DNA of 37,309 bases from a virus: positions 1-37,309 of IMG/VR virus record IMGVR_UViG_3300030329_002910, one strand, 5' to 3'. Position numbers and translations under genes: made by a program. How positions within the stretch are numbered: position 1 is the first letter of the stretch; each line of letters starts with the position of its first letter. The notes beneath the pieces were generated by a model that saw only the letters and a program-made list of their open reading frames with translations, was not told the DNA's origin and searched no databases. This document shows positions 1 to 7,835 of the stretch, piece after piece.

Positions 1-573
1 GATTTATTAAAAGTAGATACAACCAATAGTGCAGTAAAAGTAGGCACTACACAAACTTATGCTAATACTCAAATTCAAAGATTTGCAGTACATGACTTGC
101 AACCAACAGCAAATACTCATCACCTGCTGCAAGTTGATGGTCACCTTTTAACATCATCAGTACCAGCAAATTTTGGAACAGGCACAGACCCTGCAACAAC
201 ATTTACTTTAGGCTCATCTGAATATGATGCAATCTCTTTAGTTGCCTCTATGTGGTATATACCTGTAGCAATAACAATAGACGAGGTAAGGGTTATAGCA
301 TCAGGAGAGGCATCAGATTCTGTTAATTTTCATTTATATTCATATACAATGGCAGGTGGAACAGGTGCAGATGCAGGTGATTTGTCTAGTGGCGCATTAT
401 TAGCACACAATGGAAGCACTTTAACAGTAGGCAATGACAGAATAACAACAACAACATTAACAGTAGATTCTGCAAATGTAGCAGCAGATAAGGTAGCTAT
501 AGCTACTATAGAGAATGTGGGTGCTACAACAGACTTAACAGCACAATTAATAGTAAAATATCATTATCAGTAA
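1..573 (+). CDS. fibre-like virion protein, 5' truncated by the window edge (allele 1)
   Basis: The frame is open from base 1 with no credible start codon, so the gene is cut by the window edge; about 190 residues remain. The first 24 codons closely match codons 72-95 of the complete gene at 34789-35571, after which the proteins diverge while keeping the same C-terminal pattern: a 'TIDEVRV' strand, a 'VNFHLY' strand and an 'AQLIVKYHY' end. A conserved N-terminal anchor with a variable beta-rich C-terminus is typical of fibres or capsid decorations that face the host. The partner surface gene follows after 9 bases behind a GGAGAT ribosome site. Receptor binding is inferred; no database family was recognised. 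Confidence 0.7.
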   Translation, partial: DLLKVDTTNSAVKVGTTQTYANTQIQRFAVHDLQPTANTHHLLQVDGHLLTSSVPANFGTGTDPATTFTLGSSEYDAISLVASMWYIPVAITIDEVRVIASGEASDSVNFHLYSYTMAGGTGADAGDLSSGALLAHNGSTLTVGNDRITTTTLTVDSANVAADKVAIATIENVGATTDLTAQLIVKYHYQ

Positions 574-582
574 GGAGATAAA

Positions 583-2148
583 ATGGCTCAATATACAAAA
601 CAGATAAAATTAAGTACAGGAAAAGGATTAGATTATACTAAAACTATAACAGGTAATTATAATGTAGTATTTGATAAAGTTATTAAGGTAGATAATTCTA
701 ATGCAGGGATAGATTTAGTTAATTATGGAACAAGTGTAGCTAATGATACAATGACTGCACCTAAAGCAATCCTTGTAGAGAATACTGGCAATGTAGGTTG
801 TGAGCTGTTAATATCTACAGCAGAATGGACTACTGATGATGCTACTGATTCGGCAGATGCTTTAAGCGATGCTACGCATTATCTCTCAATGTTATTACCA
901 GCAGGTGAATGTATTTATCTTCCTAACAATAGATTGATTGGAACAGCTACTGCTTTTGGTGGCGGTATGGGGGTAGAGGTTAGTAATGCTGTTCCTGATT
1001 CTAATGAATATACTGATAGTGGTGCAGATCTAGACCACGCAACATCAGCTACAATGGGTTCTGATGCCACACACACTACCCTTAACCTAGAAGATGGGCA
1101 TAGCAAATATTTTAAAGTAGGTGATTTGATAAGGCTAGAAAATGAGATATGTGAAGTAACTGCTGTGGGTACAGGGGCAGATCTAGCTAATAGCACTTGC
1201 ACAATAATTAGAGGACTGTATGGCTCAACAGCAGCAACTCATGCAGATGATGTTGCAGTTAGGTTTCCTTTCTTTAATATGCACCACGATTTTGATGATA
1301 CGTCTTATAATGGTGGGGGCAATGGTAGTGCTACAGTAGTTAAAACAAATGGTAGTGGCTTATTTAGAGCAATGAACTTTTTTGGATATGGAAGAACTGC
1401 TGATACTGTATGTGATGGACTGGTCGCAGGCTCGTGTGCCGTAAAGTTCTATTCAAAGGGCTTTCAAGAATTTGGATTAGCGGGTATAAATTCTAGTACA
1501 AAAACAGGGCTTGCCACCTCAACAACATATACCTTTGCACTTACAATATCAGGTGGCTCATCAGATGATGTGGCTTTTACAACTGATTCAAGTGATGTAA
1601 CTTTTGGAAATGTAATTGGAAAAATACAAAGTGCAATTAATGATAAGTTTACAGCAGGTACAAACTTAAAGAATAAAAAAGCAACTATAGGTATTGTTAA
1701 TGGTGATATAAGAATTACTGATAGCTCTAGGCTCTCAACAAGCGCAATCTTAATGGCAGCACCAAGTTCAGGCACTACACCATTTGGAGTAGGTATTATA
1801 CCTGCTGTTGGCGTTTTAGAAAAAGCAGTTGCTGCCAGATTACCTGATGACACTATAAGGGATTCACTTACTTATGCAGAAAGAAAGAATGTAGATGCTT
1901 TCTTGCTGGATGATGGTAAGGGAAATTTAAGAGGTGCAGGCGGTAGTGGAACTATTAACTATGAAACAGGTGAGATTAATATAAATGCTTACCCAAATGC
2001 AGAGTTTGTTGTGAGTGCTAATACTAAAGCAGCACATTCAGGCGGTATGGAAGATAGTGGCACTACAATTAATGGCGCAGTTACTTTAGAGGCAAGAAGT
2101 TGCAACTCTAAAGCAGACACAGAAATAAGAGTAATAAGTTTAGGATAG
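583..2148 (+). CDS. large surface or decoration-like virion protein (allele 1)
   Basis: This is a 521-aa protein rich in Gly, Ser, Thr and Ala. It is collinear with the 514-aa product at 35584-37128. Shared blocks include 'DSGADLDHATSA', 'FKVGDLIRLENEICEVT', 'IIRGLYGS', 'THADDVAVRFPFFN', 'FGLAGINSSTKTGL' and a C-terminal 'INYETGEI' patch; the regions between blocks differ strongly. The 'VGDLIRLENEICEVT...RGLYG' segment resembles small beta-barrel modules common in phage virion proteins. It lies between a fibre-like gene and the head-tail adaptor, so it is structural, perhaps a neck, collar or capsid decoration. The start is supported by AAGGAGAT seven bases upstream. The specific role is unknown. 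Confidence 0.7.
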   Translation: MAQYTKQIKLSTGKGLDYTKTITGNYNVVFDKVIKVDNSNAGIDLVNYGTSVANDTMTAPKAILVENTGNVGCELLISTAEWTTDDATDSADALSDATHYLSMLLPAGECIYLPNNRLIGTATAFGGGMGVEVSNAVPDSNEYTDSGADLDHATSATMGSDATHTTLNLEDGHSKYFKVGDLIRLENEICEVTAVGTGADLANSTCTIIRGLYGSTAATHADDVAVRFPFFNMHHDFDDTSYNGGGNGSATVVKTNGSGLFRAMNFFGYGRTADTVCDGLVAGSCAVKFYSKGFQEFGLAGINSSTKTGLATSTTYTFALTISGGSSDDVAFTTDSSDVTFGNVIGKIQSAINDKFTAGTNLKNKKATIGIVNGDIRITDSSRLSTSAILMAAPSSGTTPFGVGIIPAVGVLEKAVAARLPDDTIRDSLTYAERKNVDAFLLDDGKGNLRGAGGSGTINYETGEININAYPNAEFVVSANTKAAHSGGMEDSGTTINGAVTLEARSCNSKADTEIRVISLG

Positions 2149-2151
2149 ATT

Positions 2152-2247
2152 GTGCCGAATAAAAAAGCAAAACAAAGAAAGTATGAAAAGAAGAAAAGGC
2201 GAGAAGCTATTAAGAAATATAAAAGAAACAAGAGAAAGAGGAGATAA
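2152..2247 (+). CDS. 31-aa highly basic peptide (PNKKAK family)
   Basis: A GTG start three bases after the preceding stop opens a 31-residue frame that is mostly Lys and Arg, beginning 'PNKKAKQRKYEKKKRREA'. It fills the gap to the adaptor gene. A 19-aa basic peptide occupies the equivalent place at 37128-37187, and a 38-aa peptide with the same 'MPNKKAK' start is encoded on the other strand at 14285-14401. Recurrence makes real expression more likely than its size suggests. The charge suits nucleic-acid binding or a virion-internal role, but no function is known. Confidence 0.5.
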   Translation: MPNKKAKQRKYEKKKRREAIKKYKRNKRKRR

Positions 2248-2250
2248 TAG

Positions 2251-3222
2251 ATGGCTACAGCACCAACATATATAACACATAAAGAATTAAAAAGAATATT
2301 TCCTCAATTAGATGAGTTTGATCAAAAGACTCCTATTTATGGATGGAAAGAAGTAACAAGTAATAAGTATGCTGCTCACGATAGCGGGCAAGTAACTCAA
2401 TTATTTGCAGATGGGGAAGATTTAGGTCCAGCCCAATCAGCACATACTGATTTAAATGTAGAAGGAGAATGGTTTTATAACTCGGCTGAAGATGTATGTT
2501 ATTATTATTCAGCTAGCACTCCATCAGATAAATTAATGGAAGGGGGAGAAGAGTTTGTAGGTATGGTAACTCAATATAGAGCTGATGCAAGCCGATACTT
2601 TGATTCAAGAGTAGACCCTTCTTTACCTAGAGAGCAATTAAAAGATAAGTCTGGAAACTATGACTATATGGTAATAAGATCAGTTGGCTTAATAGCTGCT
2701 GCTTTTATGATTAAGACAAAAGACCATAAGTCTGAATTAGCACTATCTTTTATGGAAGAAGCTGATAAAAATATAGAATTATTAAATGAAGGTAAGGCGG
2801 CTTTGTCTTGGCAGAACACAGCAGATGCTTCTCAAGGATTAATTAGAGATATTACCTATACATCAGGAAAAATTAGACCTGTAGATACAAGAGGCAACTG
2901 GAATGGAACTTGGGATTTAATTAAAGTTAAAATAGGCACAGGAGGGGTCTTAGGTACTGCTACATACAATGTATATACAAAAGACTCTGATGGTTTAAAG
3001 CAAAACCAAGTTGTGACAAATGAAAAGATTACAGGGGATTTTCAGCCATTAGCTGGAAGCCTTCAAATAAGATTTGCAGGAGATACAGATACTACTCAAG
3101 CCGCAGCCAATGATGAATGGGAAATTGAAGTAACAGGTCAAACAGAATATGTAGATAGTTCGGATATGAAAGCTATTAAATTAACAAGAAGCGGAACGCC
3201 TGCTAGAAGGTACTATAAATAA
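2251..3222 (+). CDS. head-tail adaptor, Mu Gp36/DUF1320-like
   Basis: This 323-aa protein has two parts. Residues 1-190 start with the helix 'YITHKELKRIFPQLDEF' and continue through 'ADASRYFDSRVDPSLPREQL' to a helical 'YMVIRSVGLIAAAFMI' segment; this is the layout of Gp36/DUF1320 head-tail connector proteins, whose C-terminal helices contain an R-Y...LP signature. Residues 195-315 form an added beta-rich domain ending '...EIEVTG'. The next gene begins on the last base of its stop region (TAATG overlap), and a tail-terminator-like gene follows, so a neck or connector role fits. The family assignment is by pattern only. The 77 bases at 2293-2369 recur exactly at the window's end. Confidence 0.6.
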   Translation: MATAPTYITHKELKRIFPQLDEFDQKTPIYGWKEVTSNKYAAHDSGQVTQLFADGEDLGPAQSAHTDLNVEGEWFYNSAEDVCYYYSASTPSDKLMEGGEEFVGMVTQYRADASRYFDSRVDPSLPREQLKDKSGNYDYMVIRSVGLIAAAFMIKTKDHKSELALSFMEEADKNIELLNEGKAALSWQNTADASQGLIRDITYTSGKIRPVDTRGNWNGTWDLIKVKIGTGGVLGTATYNVYTKDSDGLKQNQVVTNEKITGDFQPLAGSLQIRFAGDTDTTQAAANDEWEIEVTGQTEYVDSSDMKAIKLTRSGTPARRYYK

Positions 3223-3671
3223 TGCCTAGTCTAGTATCAGGAGGAACATTCACAAATAATTGGAAAAACATATTAGATAAACTAAGAAGCGTATTGCGTA
3301 CAGAATTTAAGGGAGCATTACCTGTCTATATTGGAGAGCAAGGTAATGAAGGAACTCAGTTTTTAAGGCTCGATCCTGTAGGTAGCGAGCTATCTGAATA
3401 TGGGGTTAACTCTGAAATGAGAGAATTTACAATCAACGTGTTTTATTATTTTGCTGAACATAATATTAAAAAAACAGCATTAGACCACGTTTTAAGATAT
3501 GTATCAAGAATTGAAGCACTAATACACGACAATATAACGATGACATTAGCGGATAGCTCTAGTGCTTTTAATTGCAGATTTGAAACTACTGAGCTTAACC
3601 CTGATGAAGAGTCGGGAGTTTATGTAGTGCAATGGGAATATAAATGTCAACACGTTGGTAACTTAGATTAA
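3222..3671 (+). CDS. tail terminator / head-tail completion protein
   Basis: This is a 149-aa protein in the size and position of a siphophage tail terminator: directly after the connector and before the tail tube. It has an N-terminal helix ('WKNILDKLRSVLRTEF') followed by alternating strands, including 'EFTINVFYYF' and 'YVVQWEYKCQH', like lambda gpU or Mu Gp37-type proteins. Such proteins cap the finished tail tube and join it to the head. The start codon overlaps the preceding stop, indicating translational coupling. The assignment rests on synteny and secondary-structure pattern, not on a diagnostic motif. Confidence 0.55.
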   Translation: MPSLVSGGTFTNNWKNILDKLRSVLRTEFKGALPVYIGEQGNEGTQFLRLDPVGSELSEYGVNSEMREFTINVFYYFAEHNIKKTALDHVLRYVSRIEALIHDNITMTLADSSSAFNCRFETTELNPDEESGVYVVQWEYKCQHVGNLD

Positions 3672-3680
3672 GGAGTAACT

Positions 3681-3884
3681 ATGAAAGTGAAATTAAAAAA
3701 TAAAGACAATCCAGTACCTAATAATTTGGTATTTAGAAATGCTGGACATTGCCTTACTTTAATAAATGAAATAAATTCAGGCAAGCAAGTAGAGGTAGAT
3801 AGAATACCTAAACCTGCTGCCGAATATGTAGAAGAAGTTAAAACAAACAAAAAGAAGGGTGGTAACCCTAAAGGAGATAAATAA
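3681..3884 (+). CDS. 67-aa hypothetical tail-module protein
   Basis: A small basic protein preceded by AAGGAG and overlapping the tail-tube start by one base (TAATG). It has an N-terminal 'MKVKLKNKDNPVPNN' strand-like segment and a lysine-rich tail ('TNKKKGGNPKGDK'). It sits between the terminator and tube genes, so co-expression with the tail is clear. The opening resembles the start of the chaperone gene at 4926 ('MEIKLKNKKAF'), but this is too short to infer homology. The function is unknown. Confidence 0.6.
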   Translation: MKVKLKNKDNPVPNNLVFRNAGHCLTLINEINSGKQVEVDRIPKPAAEYVEEVKTNKKKGGNPKGDK

Positions 3885-4900
3885 TGGCTATTAATGCAAA
3901 TGCTTATTCACCAAAGCAGTTTTCGTTCTTAATTGCCCAGCAGGATGATTGGGGTACTATCAATCCAGATTCTGGTGCTAGTCCTGATAATGCTTGGCTT
4001 GCAGTAGATGTCGACTCTATAGGGAGTCCATCTTTAAACTTAAATCAAGTTCTTGACCCAAGAAATGGAAGTAGAATTTTACAAGCTACTGATTTTTATC
4101 AAGAGAAGCTAGTAAGAGTAATTGAAATGTCTGTGTCAGGAACAGCTACAACAGAGGTTTTAGACCTTTTGTTGGGCAACATTACACAAGGAGATACAGT
4201 TCCTTACTTAATAACATCTGCTGGTGCAGTTCAAAATATGACATCTGCAACTGCAAACCAAACTGCAAATCAACTATTGTCAGTTGCTTACAAAAGCCCT
4301 GCTAGTGGACACGCTATAGGCTTAAAAGATGTTTTTTGTACCGCAATATCATTTAATGGAGATGCTGGGACAGAGGGCGGTAGAGTTAAGTTTTCAGCTA
4401 CATTTAAAACTGGCTCTGCACCTATTATGAATCAAGCAGACGTAGCTATCGATACAGTAATAAGTTCTAATAATTATTATATGAGTTCTTGGGATGCTGA
4501 CGATAGAATTATTGCAGGACACTCTAATGTTTTAGTAAATTCATTTACTTTAAATGTAGAAAATGATGTTGTTTTTGCAGGGCCTTGTTCAACAGGCTAC
4601 GAAAGTGCTTCAAGAGTTGGCGAAGTTTCTGCAACTGCTGACTTTAACATTAAGTATGATGACAATACAGATGTTATGTTTGAAAACTTTACAGACCAAG
4701 CTACAGGCAGTTCGGAAGGAGCTACATTAATGGCTACTGATGCCACACCTTCTGATGGCGAATTTGAATTTAAATTTGCTGGCTCTGTCATAACAAATGT
4801 TGCTTTTAGCGAAGGAGATATGATGGGATTAGACGTATCGGTTAAAGCAGTAGGCTCAGGTATAGGTTCAAGTACAGCATTGTTTGAAATTGCTTGCTAA
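3884..4900 (+). CDS. major tail tube protein
   Basis: This 338-aa, Gly/Ser/Thr/Asp-rich, mostly beta protein precedes the frameshifted chaperone pair and tape measure, the standard position of the tail tube gene. Features seen are 'YSPKQFSFLIAQQDDWGTI' at the N-terminus, internal paired strands, and 'SFTLNVENDVVFAGPCSTGYESASRVGEVSATADFNIKYDD', a pattern common in phage tail tube proteins, where an 'R.g...v.a.f...y.d' block pairs with a 'l.v.n' strand. It should polymerise as hexameric rings around the tape measure. The ribosome site AAAGGAG lies about eight bases upstream. Confidence 0.7.
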   Translation: MAINANAYSPKQFSFLIAQQDDWGTINPDSGASPDNAWLAVDVDSIGSPSLNLNQVLDPRNGSRILQATDFYQEKLVRVIEMSVSGTATTEVLDLLLGNITQGDTVPYLITSAGAVQNMTSATANQTANQLLSVAYKSPASGHAIGLKDVFCTAISFNGDAGTEGGRVKFSATFKTGSAPIMNQADVAIDTVISSNNYYMSSWDADDRIIAGHSNVLVNSFTLNVENDVVFAGPCSTGYESASRVGEVSATADFNIKYDDNTDVMFENFTDQATGSSEGATLMATDATPSDGEFEFKFAGSVITNVAFSEGDMMGLDVSVKAVGSGIGSSTALFEIAC

Positions 4901-4925
4901 ATAAATAAAAAAAGAGGATGTTTAA

Positions 4926-5204
4926 ATGGAGATTAAACTAAAGAATAAAAAAGCGTTTAAGATAAAAGAGTTTACTATTGCTGATGAGGCAAAGTTAAAA
5001 GACATACTAATGAAGATGGTTAAAACAGTTGAAGGCGGGGTAGAGATCGTAGAACCTAACTATAATTGCCTTAAAATTTTGCAACTAGCATTAGTAGACT
5101 CTTCAGACGACACTATTAGAGCAATAAGTGATGAAGATAGAATTAATATTGCTTTAGAGATTCAGAAGTTGTTGTTTGAGGGAAACGAGAAGCCCTCCAA
5201 GTAG
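4926..5204 (+). CDS. tail assembly chaperone, zero-frame product (gpG-like)
   Basis: A 92-aa acidic and helical protein between the tail tube and tape measure genes, where phages encode the chaperone that coats the tape measure during assembly. A canonical slippery heptamer GGGAAAC at 5180-5186 lies in the correct phase (GAG GGA AAC) six codons before the TAG, and a stem-loop follows. Normal decoding ends at 5204; a minority of ribosomes should slip back one base to make the longer G-T product. Context and recoding signal together make the assignment strong, although the residues alone carry no diagnostic motif. Confidence 0.75.
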   Translation: MEIKLKNKKAFKIKEFTIADEAKLKDILMKMVKTVEGGVEIVEPNYNCLKILQLALVDSSDDTIRAISDEDRINIALEIQKLLFEGNEKPSK

Positions 5205-5644
5205 AACTAAATATACTTTTACCTACTTGCGGGGGTTGCAGATACCATAGCTTCCCTTATTCAGCTGAAATTCCAGTCTTAATTGACGGAATTAGAGAAA
5301 AACGCAGATTCGACAATATGGATGATGTTTGGGCAGTTGCAGATTTAATTATAGAAGAAACTACCCAAGTAAACGAAGAGCAGGACAAGTCCTTTGATAT
5401 TGCCGAATCGTTAGTAGCACAGATACCTTTTTTTGCGTGTCCTAATAAATTTATGGACATTACTTTAAATGGAGACATAGAAAGGTATACATATTGTGAG
5501 AAATTTAATATACCTCCTTATGAGGGGTCTTATGATAATCAGCCAGCCAAGTGGGTAAGGCGTGCATTTGCAATCAGAACAGCATTTGCTAAAAAAGAAA
5601 AAAAGGAAATAAATGGCACAAGAAACAATTCTAGTAAATTTTAG
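4926..5644 (+). CDS. tail assembly chaperone G-T fusion made by -1 ribosomal frameshift
   Basis: The second frame has no stop from 5180 to the TAG at 5642-5644. It reads on from the slip site as 'REALQVELNILLPTCGGCRYH' and reaches the ORF containing 'MDDVWAVADLIIEETTQ'. Slippage at GGGAAAC would give a fusion of about 239 aa: 87 residues of the G-like protein plus 152 from the -1 frame. In lambda-like tails the T domain binds the tube protein and the G domain binds the tape measure. No well-placed independent start serves the downstream frame's first 44 codons, which supports frameshifting. The end overlaps the tape measure start by 32 bases. Confidence 0.75.
5180..5237 (+). promoter_or_regulatory. 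-1 programmed frameshift site: slippery heptamer plus stem-loop
   Basis: The heptamer GGGAAAC (5180-5186) is X-XXY-YYZ in the gene's own frame. After a 4-base spacer, 5191-5204 can pair with 5223-5237 to form a stem of about 14 pairs with one bulged C and two G-U pairs, around an 18-base loop. The zero-frame TAG lies at the stem's upper end. Both elements of a classic -1 signal are therefore present. Confidence 0.8.
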
Positions 5645-7835
5645 AGCAAGAGGCGATAAAAAACTTATAAGGTCAATGTATGCTTTAGCTCAGGCACAGG
5701 CAAGGTTAGAAAAAAATGCTAAAACTGCTGCTGTATCTCAAACTTTTCTAGGAACAGCTTTTAGCAGAAATACTAAAGGTGCAAGTGCTTTTTCTCTTTC
5801 CTTATCTACACTTCGTTCTAAATTACTTTTAGTTAGTTTTGGTCTAGGACTTGTAGCCAATAGTCTTACAAGGGCAATAGGAGCTATGGCAAAAAGCTCT
5901 CAACAGCTTAACCAAATGGAAACAGCATTTGATAACCTTGTAACTGGAGCTGAATCATCTGCAATAGCTTTAGATAAGCTTAGTGCGGCAACTAACGGAA
6001 CAGTATCTAATTTCGATTTATTACAACAAGCTAATAATGCTATGATTCTTGGGGTTTCTAGAAATTCAGATGAAATGGCTGAAATGTTTGATATGGCACA
6101 AAGACTTGGTAAAGCTCTTGGAGTAGACACTAAGCGTTCTATAGAATCTCTCATTACTGGTATTGGTCGTCAGTCAAGACTTATGCTTGATAATATTGGT
6201 ATTATTGTTAAAGCAGATGAGGCTTATGAAGCTTATGCTAAAGAAATAGGCAAGACTGCCGATAATCTAACAGATGCAGAGAAAAAACAAGCTTTTTTCA
6301 ATGCTACAATGGATTCTGCTAGAGAAAAACTAAAAAGTATTGGAGAAGAAACTGAAGAAGGGGATGCTTTTCAAAGATTAGGTGCAAGTGCTGAAAATTT
6401 TTCATCGACTGTAGGCGAAGCTCTTGCTCCCGCCTTAGAATCTATGGCTGAAGTTCTAGCAGATATATTAGATGGAGGGGTTGCTTTTCTTCAATGGTTA
6501 GATTTAGTAGATACCGCTTTAGAAAGATCTATTGGAAAAATAAACGAGGAACAAGTAGCTACTAGGTTGCTAAAAAATGAGCTAAACCAAACCACACAAG
6601 GAACAAAAGACTATCTTGATGTAAAAGATAAAATAATAGCAAGATTTCCAAATTATTTCAAAAATATAGAAGATGAAAAGATTGGGATGGATTTGCTTAA
6701 TAAGGCTCTTGATGAACATAATGAATTTTTAATGCAAAAAATTAGAATTGAAGTTGCAAATGAAGTTTTATCGACTAAGAAAAAACAACTTGTTGCGGCA
6801 ATCGCAGCATTGACCGATAGAGAAATAAAGCAAGCTGAGTTGCAAGTCAAATTACAAAATATCATTAGGTCTCAGTTGGAAGCTGTATCGGTAACTTTAG
6901 GTCACACTACAGAGGAGCAAAAGAATTTCGTAAGCACTATGATGGAGGCAGTAAAATCTGTTGGATTTTTAAAGGTGGGATTTAAAAGCACTAAGGAAGA
7001 ATATACGTCTTTATCAGAAGCTATAATGGAAAGAGGTTTAGTTTTTGGGCTAGATAAAGCAATTAGAGACAACTTATTTAAATGGGCTGAATGGAGAAAA
7101 TCAAGCGGCATAACGCAAGTCGAAACAAGAGAAGATGCTGAAGAAACTATAGCTAAACTGCAAGAGCAGGTTGAAACACAGCAAAGCTTTGTAGACTCTA
7201 TATTGGATGCTTTGGGTTTGACTGGGGATAAATTTAAAAAATCAACAGAAGGTATAAAAGAGGGTATTGATACGATAGATAAGATGTCTGATAGTGTAAA
7301 GCAAGCTGAAAGAGATATAAGCTCTCTTACGCAAGCTACAACAAGTTTTTGGCTAAGCTCACAACAAGGAGCTAGGACTTGGGAAAGATTTGGAGATGTT
7401 ATCATTCAGCAAATGGAGAGAATTGTATCAACATTTTTAGCTAATTGGGCAACATTTAAATTAATGAGTATGATATTTAAAACAGATTTTACGAACTTTG
7501 CAACAGCCCCTTCATTGTTTGGTTTTACTTTTGGGGGATCAAACAATTCAGGCTCAGCAGATGTTCCTGAATTGCATAGCGGAGGAATGATTCAAAGCTA
7601 TCATCAAGGAGGCAATGTCCCTATTATGGCTCAAGAAGGTGAGTTTGTGATGAGAAGAAGTGCTGTAGAGTCTATAGGTCTTGAGAACTTAAATAGAATG
7701 AATAGGACTGGTCAATCAGGGGGAGTTAATATTAATTTTTCAGGCAATGTACTATCAGGAGATTTTATAGAAAACGAAGCCATACCTAAAATAAAAGATG
7801 CAGTACGAAGGGGTGCTGACATAGGAATAAGTTAA
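5613..7835 (+). CDS. tail tape measure protein
   Basis: A 740-aa protein directly after the chaperone pair. It is long and helical, has a hydrophobic segment near residues 65-90 ('LLLVSFGLGLVANSLTRAIGAMA'), coiled-coil stretches from about 380 to 560, and a C-terminus with 'SGGMIQSYHQGGNVPIMAQEGEFVMRRSAV', a Gly-rich block found at the end of many tape measure proteins. It sets tail length and is later ejected to help DNA entry. By the usual rule of about 0.15 nm per residue the tail would be near 110 nm. The AAGGAAATAAATG start overlaps the chaperone frame; the stop overlaps the next ATG. Confidence 0.88.
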   Translation: MAQETILVNFRARGDKKLIRSMYALAQAQARLEKNAKTAAVSQTFLGTAFSRNTKGASAFSLSLSTLRSKLLLVSFGLGLVANSLTRAIGAMAKSSQQLNQMETAFDNLVTGAESSAIALDKLSAATNGTVSNFDLLQQANNAMILGVSRNSDEMAEMFDMAQRLGKALGVDTKRSIESLITGIGRQSRLMLDNIGIIVKADEAYEAYAKEIGKTADNLTDAEKKQAFFNATMDSAREKLKSIGEETEEGDAFQRLGASAENFSSTVGEALAPALESMAEVLADILDGGVAFLQWLDLVDTALERSIGKINEEQVATRLLKNELNQTTQGTKDYLDVKDKIIARFPNYFKNIEDEKIGMDLLNKALDEHNEFLMQKIRIEVANEVLSTKKKQLVAAIAALTDREIKQAELQVKLQNIIRSQLEAVSVTLGHTTEEQKNFVSTMMEAVKSVGFLKVGFKSTKEEYTSLSEAIMERGLVFGLDKAIRDNLFKWAEWRKSSGITQVETREDAEETIAKLQEQVETQQSFVDSILDALGLTGDKFKKSTEGIKEGIDTIDKMSDSVKQAERDISSLTQATTSFWLSSQQGARTWERFGDVIIQQMERIVSTFLANWATFKLMSMIFKTDFTNFATAPSLFGFTFGGSNNSGSADVPELHSGGMIQSYHQGGNVPIMAQEGEFVMRRSAVESIGLENLNRMNRTGQSGGVNINFSGNVLSGDFIENEAIPKIKDAVRRGADIGIS

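Noticed and set aside
1-2369. The repeated block at both ends as direct terminal repeats (DTR) used in packaging
   Set aside because: The two blocks are far too different; only 77 bases match exactly, ending at the window edge. Packaging repeats are identical.
5318-5644. A stand-alone 108-aa gene between chaperone and tape measure
   Set aside because: The frame is open upstream to the slippery site and the ATG at 5318 has no ribosome site, so it is better explained as the T part of the frameshift product.
6902-7405. A 167-aa minus-strand frame inside the tape measure, and similar antisense frames at 915-1202, 1464-1853 and 28109-28387
   Set aside because: They lie wholly inside strong genes, have Ser/Leu/Ile-rich shadow composition and lack ribosome sites.
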